Shown here piece by piece: positions 1 to 8,000 of a stretch of DNA of 8,413 nt. Within the stretch, counting starts at the first letter, position 1. The number at the start of each line of letters is the position of its first letter. Below the pieces are notes generated by a model. It saw only the letters and a list, made by a program, of their open reading frames with translations. It did no database searches and had not been told where the DNA came from. This DNA comes from JBKHJA01 sp046538375 (GTDB lineage Bacteria; Acidobacteriota; Aminicenantia; Aminicenantales; Aminicenantaceae): assembly GCA_046538375.1 (NCBI GenBank), contig JBKHJA010000107.1:1-8413 (forward strand), in the 5' to 3' direction. Both the position numbers and the translations under genes were made by a program.

Positions 1-178
1 CTTAAATTCATGACTGCATCTGGGAAAACCTTCAATTTATGAATAATGCAGGTTAGATGGGGAGAGGTCTTTTTATTTACTTTGACGCGCCGGCCTCAAA
101 AAACAGTTCTGGTCGACCAGAGTGTGGGTTCGTACGATCTCCTTATTCCCTTCCGCAACAATACGCTGCGGGCCGCCA

Positions 179-2014
179 TTAGCTCAAGGCTGGTTTGATT
201 CGGTCAGGGGACATGGGTAGCTGGAATACACGGGCATTGATGGCATCAGATATGGCATTTGCGATGACTCCACCCATGCAGATGATGGCCGGTTCCCCTC
301 CTCCTTGAGGAGAGGCCTCCTCGTCATCGATCAGGACTGTCTCGATTTCAGGAAGCCATGAAAATCTCGGAATCTGGTAGGTGTCAAAATTCAGGTCGAA
401 TATCTCTCCGCCCTTGAAATGAATATCCTCGGTCAAAGCGTACCCTAAACCCATGGTGACGCATCCTTCTATCTGTATTTTTGCACCTTCAGGATTGACG
501 GACAATCCCATATCCTGTGCGCATACCACCCGCTTCACCTGGACCTGGCCTGTTTTCTGGTTGACTTCCACTTCAGCCATATGAGCCACATAGGTACCGG
601 AGTCGATGCCGGAAGCAATCCCGAAACCACGGCCGCGGGGAGCCTTGGCTGGCTTCCAGCCGAACTTTTCAGCAGCCGCCTTTAAGACCCGGATCATCCT
701 CTTGTCTTTCAGATTCTTCAGGCGAAATTCCAGCGGATCCATTCCTGCTGTGGCGGCCAGCATATTGATATGAGATTCTCTGGCAAAGGTGTTGGTGTTG
801 TTTGCTGGAGCCCGCCAGGCACCGGTCCCGAAAGGATGAGACCCGGGTGTCCCCCCCCATCCTCCGCCATAGGACATGGTGCGGTGATGAGGGATATCAT
901 AGAAATGTTGGGAACCTCTTTCTCCGGCAAAATAAACACCGTAATCCCAAAGGGTGATACAGCCTGAGTCATCAACTCCAGCTTTTATCTTGACGACGGC
1001 GGCAGGTCGAAAAGTATCATAGAAAAATTCTTCTGGCCGGGTCCAGGCCACCTGGACAGGTTTTCCGCTCAGTTTCGATAACATGGCAGCCTCTACGGCC
1101 TGGCGGTTTCTGCTTTTTCCTCCAAATCCTCCTCCCACAAAAGGGGTGATCACTCGGACATTCCTGGGAGGGAAACCCAGAGCGGACGCCACTTCTTCTT
1201 TTACGCCGAAGGGGGATTGAGTGGATGCCCATATTGTGGCCTTGTCTCCTTCGATTTTGGCCAGGGCTGTATGAGTTTCGATAGGCGCATGGGCCACATA
1301 TCCGTCGAAGTATGTTTTTTCAACCACAGCTTTTGAAATTTTCTCCCCTTCAACCAAATTTCCTCCCTGGGATACCACCTCCCCTTTCGGAGCCACTTGG
1401 AGAAGGTGGCTGAAGATGGTTTTCTCATCGACTTTTGCCTCGGGCTTCTTCCACTGAGCTTTGATCTGTTTAAAAGCTTCTTCTGCTAGTTCAGGATCTT
1501 CATTCAGAACCGCCACCAAATCGCCATCCTGGATGACCTGAGTTCCTCTGGTCCCTTTTGCTCCAGATGTGTCCACACTGGTCAATTTGGCACCATGGGC
1601 AGGAGGCCTTAAGATCCTGGCGTAAAGCATCCCTTCTTCCCGAATGTCTCCAGCGAAGCTGGCTTTCCCGGTGACTTTTTCCTCTGCATCCCTGCGCAGG
1701 ACCGGGGTTCCCACAACGGTGAAATCTGAAGGCTTTTCCAGAGTCTTTTCCCTCTTGAGGTGCCTGGCAATCTTCTTCCCTTTAGTGAGCTGGGCATAGG
1801 TGACTTTTTTCTGCTGCTGAGATTTATGGTATATGACTCCGGCCTCGACTGTTAACCGGGAAGGCGAAGTGTTCAGGTGTTCGGCTGCCAGCTCTATCAA
1901 AACTGCCCGGGCTTCTGCTGCCGCTGCTCTCAATGGAGGTCCAAAAAACCGGGTGGTCATCGAACCCCAGGTTCCCATATCCCAGGGACAGAGATCTGTA
2001 TCACCCATCACCAC
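179..2014 (-). pseudogene. 5'-truncated molybdenum-binding subunit of a xanthine dehydrogenase / isoquinoline 1-oxidoreductase-type hydroxylase
   Basis: The 611-residue frame belongs to the large-subunit family of molybdopterin hydroxylases, which hydroxylate heterocycles or aldehydes and pass electrons to a 2Fe-2S partner. Visible landmarks are VMGDTDLCPWD (residues 2-12), the start of the hammerhead domain (VVGTPVLRRDA, 100-110), the cofactor-binding PFVGGGFGGK (291-300), GAWRAP (398-403) and the C-terminal GGGEPAI (571-577), whose Glu574 fits the catalytic glutamate. The C-terminus looks complete. The N-terminus does not: in isoquinoline oxidoreductase-type relatives the VMGDTD segment lies about 70-130 residues in, after a GxxExGQG-type segment that is absent here. 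The frame opens at GTG (or ATG at 2008) with no Shine-Dalgarno, and an in-frame stop lies just upstream (2036-2038). No 2Fe-2S subunit gene is in the window. I therefore infer a 5'-deleted gene. Family assignment is confident; pseudogene status is an inference, since the remaining 611 codons carry no internal stop. Confidence 0.8.
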
Positions 2015-2253
2015 AAAGCAACCCCAGAGATGATGTTACGGATGTCTTTCTCAGCACCCGATTCAACCATAAATGTGTCATCACCACAATCGGCCTCTTC
2101 GGATGATAATCCATTATCTTCAGACACACCAAAGAAACGGAGAATTTTTTCCTTGGGCAGTGTCCACGGTTTTTCGGGCAGGGCTTTCTGGTTTATGCTG
2201 GCGGAGAAGTCGTTCTGGGTAGAAGAATCTTTCTTGGAGGAAAGCGCAGACAT
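2008..2253 (-). pseudogene. Remnant resembling the N-terminal domain of a cation-transporting P-type ATPase
   Basis: This 81-codon frame starts with ATG at 2253 without a recognisable Shine-Dalgarno and ends in TGA that overlaps the ATG of the molybdoenzyme frame (TGATG). Residues 29-54 (PWTLPKEKILRFFG, then GLSSEEA) match the pattern I know from the cytosolic N-terminal domain of Ca2+/cation P-type ATPases, where the sequence continues as Arg-rich helix, then YGPN. Here that continuation is missing: from residue 55 the frame reads DCGDDTF and onward without resemblance. A different frame at 2063-2046 reads NRVLRK, which could be the displaced continuation, implying frameshifts. No membrane segments, DKTG phosphorylation motif or other ATPase parts are present. 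I read it as the leftover 5' end of an ATPase gene joined to the truncated molybdoenzyme gene. It could instead be an unrelated short protein; homology rests on about 26 residues. Confidence 0.45.
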
Positions 2254-2393
2254 TTTATAATAAAGGGGCTAAATTAATTTTTTTCCCAAGAAGCAAAAAT
2301 AAATGTGGATAAGGACAACAATATTTCCTTGACGAATCCCGTTTTCTATTACAGGAGATTTGACTTTTGTAAACAAACTATGGTGCGTCAATT

Positions 2394-3983
2394 TTATGCT
2401 TTCAGAATGGCGAGCATTTTTTTAAGAAAAAGAAGGACTTCATCCGGATTCTGCAGCCTGTAGGCGGCCTTGGAAGGGCGCATTTCTTCGCTTACCACTA
2501 TTCCGATTCCCCTTTTCAAAAGCACCCCGAAAGCATCTTCATCGGTCACATCATCGCCTATATAAAAAGGAAGGACCTGGGGATTATTCAATTTCAGCTC
2601 TCTCAAGAGCCAGAGCAGAGCCATTCCCTTATCCCAGTCTATATCAGGCTGCATTTCAAAAACCTTTTTTCCGCGTCCTTTCCTGAGTTCCGGGTGTTTT
2701 GCCAGCACTTCATCCACAGCCTTATCCACACGTTCCGCTTTTTCCGGTTCCACTTCTCGATAATGGGTGGCGATTGAAAATTTTTTCCGTTCCACCCGGG
2801 CTCCAGGTGTATCCTTTAATCGGTGTTTAATATCCTTTTCGGCAGCGTCAAGAACAGGAAGGAATTCCTCGCCCCGTTGATGCACAGTATGCCAATCATC
2901 TGGTCCGGCGATATCAAAGCCGTGGCTTCCTGCATAAAAAATGCCCTCTATCCTCACCAGGCTCTTGACATCCTTCAAATCTCTTCCGCTGACTACGGCC
3001 ATAGGACAGTGCCGCGAGAGCTCAGATACAACAGAGCGCATTTCATCGGACATGACAGCCTCTTCCGGACGGCGGACAATCGGCGTTAAGGTACCATCGT
3101 AATCCAGAAAAAAGACGGCTTGTTTTGCCTCCATGAGACTGCGAATCTTTTCCAAGTTATCCATGGCAGAGGGAATATATTTCACTTGCCTTTTGCCGGC
3201 TGCCGCGCTTCTCTTGAGGACTTTGATTCGAGATAAATCCGGCACCACAGCATGGGCCCCTTTTTTTATCAGATCCCTTCTTTTTCCGCTTCTATCCACA
3301 CCGATCACACAGCCGAATCCTCCCCGCCTGCCTGCTTCCACTCCGGCCAGGGCATCCTCGACCACCACAGCCCGATTCACCTGCACTTCAAGACGCCGTG
3401 CGGCTTCCAGAAAAATATCCGGATAAGGCTTCCCTTTGAGGTTCATCTTTTCCGATACCACACCATCCACTTGGACATCGAATACATCTTCAAGGCCGGC
3501 TGCTTCCAGCACTTCGGTGCAGTTCTTGCTGGAGGATACAACGGCTGTCTTAAATTTCTCTTCCTTGAGTCGGCGAATCAAATCAACCGCAGACTGGTAG
3601 GTTTCCACTCCGTATTTTTTCAGATGTTGGTGGAATAAATGGTTTTTTCGGTTACCCAGTCCACACACAGTCTCTTTTTCTGGCGGATCAGCCGGCGATC
3701 CGTAAGGAAGGTGAATGCCTCTGGAATCTAGAAAGCTTTTTACCCCCTCGTAGCGGGGTTTGCCGTTGACATATTTCCGGTAGTCTTGCCCGATATCGAA
3801 AGGTACGAAATCCTGACCATCCGAAGACCTCTCCTTTAGATAACCATCAAACATTTCCTTCCACACGGCCGCATGGACTCTAGCCGTTTTAGTGACCACC
3901 CCGTCAAGATCGAAAATCACGGCATCATAGTCTTTTGAAGATATATTTACGGAATGAGAGTTAAGGTTTGAATCGAACGGCAT
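2394..3983 (-). CDS. otsB: Fused beta-phosphoglucomutase-like HAD hydrolase and trehalose-6-phosphate phosphatase
   Basis: A 529-residue cytoplasmic two-domain protein. Residues about 20-250 form a HAD subfamily IA domain like beta-phosphoglucomutase: FDLDGV (24-29, nucleophile Asp25 and Asp27), VVSSS (148-152), GKPYPD (184-189, Lys185) and VVEDALAG (207-214). Its cap region (YRKYVNGKPRYEG, GLGNRKN) is the type found in front of the phosphatase in mycobacterial OtsB1. Residues about 275-529 form a trehalose-phosphatase HAD-IIB domain: LDYDGTLTP (293-301), VVSGRD (330-335), GSHGF (352-356), FEMQP (442-446) and IGDDVTDEDAF (475-485). All catalytic motifs of both domains are present, so both sites may be active. 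The phosphatase would release trehalose from trehalose 6-phosphate; the first domain may isomerise beta-glucose 1-phosphate or dephosphorylate a sugar phosphate. The frame is open up to an ATG at 4025, but a strong AGAGAGGTGA lies just before the ATG at 3983, so I chose 3983. No trehalose-6-phosphate synthase gene is in the window. The symbol applies to the C-terminal domain. Confidence 0.9.
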   Translation of the reverse strand: MPFDSNLNSHSVNISSKDYDAVIFDLDGVVTKTARVHAAVWKEMFDGYLKERSSDGQDFVPFDIGQDYRKYVNGKPRYEGVKSFLDSRGIHLPYGSPADPPEKETVCGLGNRKNHLFHQHLKKYGVETYQSAVDLIRRLKEEKFKTAVVSSSKNCTEVLEAAGLEDVFDVQVDGVVSEKMNLKGKPYPDIFLEAARRLEVQVNRAVVVEDALAGVEAGRRGGFGCVIGVDRSGKRRDLIKKGAHAVVPDLSRIKVLKRSAAAGKRQVKYIPSAMDNLEKIRSLMEAKQAVFFLDYDGTLTPIVRRPEEAVMSDEMRSVVSELSRHCPMAVVSGRDLKDVKSLVRIEGIFYAGSHGFDIAGPDDWHTVHQRGEEFLPVLDAAEKDIKHRLKDTPGARVERKKFSIATHYREVEPEKAERVDKAVDEVLAKHPELRKGRGKKVFEMQPDIDWDKGMALLWLLRELKLNNPQVLPFYIGDDVTDEDAFGVLLKRGIGIVVSEEMRPSKAAYRLQNPDEVLLFLKKMLAILKA

Positions 3984-4345
3984 GATTTTTTCACCTCTCT
4001 CTAACTTGCGCAAGGTCCGTGCCATGATAATTTAAAGAAGTCCATCTATGAATTTGGCATGGCATTTGAGGGTAATAATTTTGGTCTCCTTTGAAATTGC
4101 GGATTTTGACCTGAACTGGGTATTTTACCACTTTTAAAGAAAAAAAGGGAGATTAGGAACCTGATGGGTAAGCATCTCTTTTTCCGGGGCCCGGAACCAG
4201 TTGGAGGTGGTGGTTCCTTTTGGATGGAGCGAAATGAGTGCTGGCTTCCCCTGAACTGGTATCAGGCGAAGAAATAATTTGGGACATCATGCCGGAAATC
4301 CAGGTGACTCTGAATACCCGTCAGCATATCATGTTCAACAAAGGA
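3984..4345. other. 362-bp gap between glycosylase and phosphatase genes
   Basis: No intact gene is visible on either strand. The half next to the glycosylase holds the plus-strand protein-like remnant described separately (4164-4363). The half next to the phosphatase gene (about 4001-4160) is A+T-rich and contains the phosphatase Shine-Dalgarno site; I saw no promoter hexamer pair there that I would defend. A GC-rich inverted repeat TTCCGGGGCCCGGAA lies at 4182-4196 but has no T-run after it on either strand. The ten-base word CCTGAACTGG occurs twice, at 4110-4119 and 4250-4259. Confidence 0.6.
3991..4000 (-). promoter_or_regulatory. Shine-Dalgarno site deciding the start of the HAD-trehalose phosphatase gene
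   Basis: The minus strand reads AGAGAGGTGA, followed by seven bases (AAAAATC) and the ATG at 3983. The upstream in-frame ATG at 4025 is preceded by AT-rich sequence (TTTAAATTATC) with no purine-rich site. This supports initiation at 3983 and removes 14 residues from the longest frame; those residues precede the first HAD domain and contain no conserved motif. Confidence 0.7.
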
Positions 4346-4363
4346 CTAAGGGAATGGCCGTAG
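4164..4363 (+). pseudogene. Frameshifted plus-strand remnant of an unidentified protein C-terminus
   Basis: Two overlapping plus-strand frames read like one broken protein. The first opens at ATG 4164, five bases after AGGA, and runs 37 codons to TAA at 4277 with GPEPVGGGGSFW near its middle. The second is open from GTG 4238, directly after a TGA, to TAG at 4361-4363 and reads VLASPELVSGEEIIWDIMPE and then IQVTLNTRQHIMFNKGLREW. The second half has the texture of a conserved beta-rich domain; from memory it resembles C-terminal parts of proteins found with bacterial c-type cytochromes (PE/Q-x-QVTL-x-x-RQH), but this is unverified. A single frameshift near 4235-4240 would join the pieces. The last 18 bases overlap the 3' end of the glycosylase gene on the opposite strand. 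Alternatively it is chance open sequence. Confidence 0.4.
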
Positions 4364-4909
4364 ATCCATTTCAGCCGCCCGGGCAACAAAGATTTTGAAT
4401 CCTTCCCGGAATTCTCTGTCTCTGTGGGGAAAGCGCATGGCCGCTGCGGGGTGACAGGCCACTACACAATTTATTCCCTTCCAGGATAGGACCTTGGGGA
4501 TGCCCTCCAATTTCTGGATGCCCAGAAATGCCCAAGCCGCCCATCGTCCCATCACCAGGATCAATTTCGTATTCAAGGCTTCAATTTGATGGTGACTCCA
4601 AGGCAGACATTTTTTGATCTGCTGTTTTTTGGGAGGTCGGGGATGATAACATTTCAGCACCGATGTGATGAACACCTGGTTTCTATCCAGATTATATGAC
4701 GATAGGATCTTGTTGAGATAATCTCCGGCCCGCCCCACAAAGGGCTGGCCAGTGTGGTCTTCTTTTTTTCCTGGTGCTTCTCCTACCAAGAGCATACCTG
4801 AATTTGGATAGCCTTCTCCAGGTACAGCGTGCGTCCTGGCCTGGCTTCTTTCACACTTCTGGCAGTGCTGGATTTTTTTAGCCAGTCTCTCCAAAGATTT
4901 TCGATCCAT
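4346..4909 (-). CDS. Uracil-DNA glycosylase, family 4 (Fe-S type)
   Basis: A 187-residue cytoplasmic DNA-repair enzyme expected to remove uracil from DNA and start base-excision repair. The signature GEAPGKKEDHTGQPFVGRAG fills residues 43-62 and is the first active-site motif of family 4 rather than family 5 (which has GLAPA). The second motif is HPAAAMR (153-159). Four cysteines fit the 4Fe-4S ligands: Cys16, Cys19 (CQKC), Cys87 and Cys101. Two details differ from the textbook pattern: the usual TNVVKCRPP reads TSVLKCYHP (82-90), with Ser83 in place of Asn, and the loop between the third and fourth cysteines is 13 residues, slightly shorter than I expect. The frame extends upstream to ATG 5020, but GAGAAGGA lies seven bases before the ATG at 4909 and the extra 37 residues show no family features, so I chose 4909. 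It stands alone, 164 bp after the upstream gene and 362 bp before the next. Confidence 0.92.
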   Translation of the reverse strand: MDRKSLERLAKKIQHCQKCERSQARTHAVPGEGYPNSGMLLVGEAPGKKEDHTGQPFVGRAGDYLNKILSSYNLDRNQVFITSVLKCYHPRPPKKQQIKKCLPWSHHQIEALNTKLILVMGRWAAWAFLGIQKLEGIPKVLSWKGINCVVACHPAAAMRFPHRDREFREGFKIFVARAAEMDLRPFP

Positions 4910-4916
4910 GGTGCAG

Positions 4917-4924
4917 TCCTTCTC
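4917..4924 (-). promoter_or_regulatory. Shine-Dalgarno site deciding the glycosylase start
   Basis: The minus strand reads GAGAAGGA, then CTGCACC, then the ATG at 4909: ideal spacing. The competing ATG at 5020 has AAGGGG directly against it with no spacer, which would be a poor site. The start at 4909 also gives a length near that usual for family 4. Confidence 0.7.
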
Positions 4925-5073
4925 TGATCTCAGCAGATTCTGCCCGGAAAGTATCACATCCAAAATAAAATGGTCAACGGCTGAAAAGGAGTGCCAGATC
5001 AGACAATCCCTCCAAACCATCCCCTTTAAAAAAATTAAACTGAAGAACCGCAGGATTCTCTGAATACGCCTGC

Positions 5074-8000
5074 TTATTTTTCTTTCTTGGGTTTCCAGTT
5101 AAGGTCTAAAGGCTCCATCTGGGGAAAGAGTTCAAAATCAAAAGCTTCATATTTCTCAGCGAAAGCAGTGACATCTTCCTCAAAGATTTTATTAACTTCC
5201 TGTAAAGCCTTGTTCAGAACTTCCCTGCCTTGCTCCAGCTTAGCCTTCTCTGCGGGAGAAGGAGCATCATAGGAAGAACCTAATCCGTAGAGAGGACTGG
5301 TGACCTGGCTTAAGATAGTTTCGCTGCGGTCAGTGATACCCTGGGCATCCTGAGGACCGAAAACTTTTTCCAGATAATCATCCAATTTTTTGTTAAGCTT
5401 TTTGGCTTCTTCTTTCAGTGTCTGGGCTTCCTCTTTTTTCTCTTTTTCCTCTTCCCCTATTTTGCTTTCCTCTAACTGCTTCAAAACTGTATCTATTTTC
5501 TTTCTGGTTTCTTTAATCCTGTTTACGGCTTCGGTTAAAACTTCGATTTCTTCTCCGTACTCCTGGATAGTTTCAAATTTCTCCTTGCGGGATTCCAGTG
5601 GTATATTTTCCTCGGGGTCTGGTTTGACCTGAATGGTTTGAGTCTCTTCATGCTCTCCCATCTTGATTTTTACTGTATACTGGCCAGGGATAACTTCAGG
5701 TTCAGTCCGTCTGTAGTAGGGTCTCTCTCTTTCTTTCAAGCTGGGAAAATCAATCCCGTCTGTACGTAAATCCCAGTTAAACCGGTTAACTCCGCGCTCA
5801 AAAGTATCTTCTGTTTCGCGAATGACCTTTCCTTCCTCATCGGTTATAGTAATTTTTACTTTTTTCTCTTTCTTCTTTTCTTCTTTTTCCTTGCCTGGTT
5901 CTTCTTCAGCCTCTTCTTTTTCCTCTTTTTCTTGAAGGGGATTACAGACATAAATGATCCCAGCTCCATAAGGTTCATTCTCTCCAAAAAACATAGTATC
6001 TCCGGGAGAATTGAAGCCCTGGGCTGGCCTGGAATGATGAATGTAGGCTGAAGAGGTTTCAAAAATATACAGTGGTCTTTGCATAACCTCCTGAGAAGCC
6101 TTACGCAGCGGTCTTATATCATCGATGATGTAGGCTCCTCTCCCGTGTGTGCCCACCACCAGGTCATGTTCTCGAGGATGAACGACCAGATCCCTGACCG
6201 GTACTGTGGGGACTCCTTGAGTCCATTTGGACCAATGATTTCCTCCGTCAAAGCTGACATAGAGCCCAAATTCTGTACCCAGGAAAAGAAGATTTTTGTT
6301 GACCGGGTCTTCCTCGATCACATGGGCAAATCCCCAGACTTCATTTTCTTTATCAGCCGTAGGATCAACTCTGGCCAGGTCTTCCCATGTTTTTCCCAGG
6401 TTGGAAGTTTTATAGACATAAGTCTTCCAGTTGCTTCGCCGATGATCATCAAAAACCACATAAGCTGTTCCAGAATCATGAGTGGACGCCTTTATATGCG
6501 GACACCAGGTATGAGGAGGCAGTCCCTTTATATTCTTCACCACATTGGTCCAGTTTTCTCCTCCATCTGTGGTGACCTGAATGTTTCCATCATCAGTACC
6601 TACCCAGATTACTCCTTTTTCAACAGGACTGGGAGCTATGGTCAGGATAGAACAATGATTCTCGGCGTTGGTCACATCCAGAGTAAGTCCCCCGCTCTGG
6701 GCCTGCTTTTGTTTCTCCGGATCATCGGTGGTCAGGTCAGGGCTTATGATCTCCCAGCTTTCTCCCCTGTCCGTAGTTTTATGGACAAATTGACTTCCGT
6801 AGTAGATGGTGGAAGGATCAAAGGGATCGATGGCGATACCGGCATTCCAGTTAAAACGGAGCTTTACTCCTTGGGGAGCGGGTGGTTTTATGTATTTCAT
6901 CTCCCCTGTTTCCAGATTAAAGCGTATCAAATTACCCCCCTGCCACATGGAATACCCGATTTCAGGTTTAGCCGGATCTTTAACCACGTCAAAGCCGTCT
7001 CCCCCTCCAATACTTTTCCAGAGATAGTTGGGGATTCCACCTCTTCTCCAGACTCTGCTGGGGCCGCACCAGGAACCGTTGTCCTGCATCCCTCCATAAA
7101 CGTTGTAAGGAAGGTCCATGTCCACCCTGATGTGGTAGAATTGAGCAAAAGGTAAGTTCTTAACCGTCCGCCATGAATTTCCTCTGTCACTGCTGATAGC
7201 CAGTCCACCGTCGTTTCCGTTTATCAAGAACCGTCCGTTTTCTGGATTGATCCACAGAGCATGATGGTCGCTGTGAACCCCACGGGCAATCCTTTCAAAA
7301 GATTTCCCTCCGTCTTCTGAGACCGAAAGCCTGGAAGCCAATCTGTAGACCCGGCTTTCGTTTTCAGGGTCTACGCGGATATCACAGTAATAAAACGGTC
7401 TGGGGTTGACTCCATCGGAATCATTGACAGCCTTCCAGGTTTCCCCTCCATCTTCAGAACGGTAAAGAGCATTCTTTTTAGCTTCTACCAGCGCATACAC
7501 AATCTCAGGATTGGAACGGGCGATGGCTATCCCCATGCGTCCTAATTCACCTTGAGGAAGGCCCTCTTTATGGGTAATTTCTTTCCAGGTCTTGCCCCCG
7601 TCATGGGTAACATACAGGCCGCTTCCCGGTCCCCCTGATTTAAAGTGCCACGGCCAGCGGCGGTACTCCCACATAGCAGCAAAAAGTTTATGGGGATTTT
7701 GAGGGTCCATGACCAGCTCAGCACATCCCACTTTTTCATCAACGTAGAGCACTTTCTCCCAGGTCTTTCCCCCGTCTGCAGTCTTATACACTCCTCTTTC
7801 CGGATTTTCTCCCCAGGCCGTACCCATAGCGGCGGCAAAAGCAGTATCCGGGTTATCAGGGTGAAGGATAATGCGGTGGATTCTTTCTGTTTTTTCTAAG
7901 CCTAGGTGAGTCCAAGTTTTACCTCCATCAACGCTTTTAAAAATACCGTAGCCTACTCCAGCGCTGTTGCGTGTATTTCCTTCTCCAGTGCCTACCCAGA

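Noticed and set aside
108..121. Perfect 14-bp palindrome TCTGGTCGACCAGA
   Set aside because: About 0.5 such palindromes are expected by chance in 8.4 kb, it has no partner copy and no adjacent promoter that I can see.
1877..2260. 127-codon plus-strand open frame across the ATPase/molybdoenzyme junction
   Set aside because: The translation is Cys-, Ser- and His-rich without recognisable pattern and is antisense to frames with family motifs; a shadow frame.
2348..2376. Promoter-like TTGTTT, 17 bases, TGTAAT on the minus strand upstream of the ATPase remnant
   Set aside because: The -35 element matches only three of six bases, the region is A+T-rich so such pairs arise easily, and the frame downstream lacks a Shine-Dalgarno.
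4182..4196. GC-rich inverted repeat TTCCGGGGCCCGGAA as a terminator
   Set aside because: No T-run follows the hairpin on either strand (the minus strand has A-rich sequence after it) and the loop would be too tight.
4278..4290. TTTGGGACATCAT also present on the minus strand at about 8343-8355
   Set aside because: About one shared 13-mer is expected by chance in a window of this size, and the flanks do not extend the match.
4910..5020. N-terminal extension of the glycosylase to the ATG at 5020
   Set aside because: Its purine-rich stretch abuts the ATG with no spacer, the extra residues show no family feature, and a well-spaced Shine-Dalgarno precedes the ATG at 4909.
5027..5073. Possible terminator after the BNR gene: GCAGG/CCTGC and ATTC/GAAT arms at 5050-5073 with a T-rich run at 5027-5037
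   Set aside because: The stem is interrupted by a three-base bulge, and the T-run begins more than ten bases beyond the hairpin, so it does not fit an intrinsic terminator well.
6079..7155. Long open frame of 358 codons on the plus strand
   Set aside because: It lies wholly antisense to the BNR propeller gene, has no domain I recognise and no credible ribosome site; the minus-strand frame with its repeated Asp boxes explains the openness.
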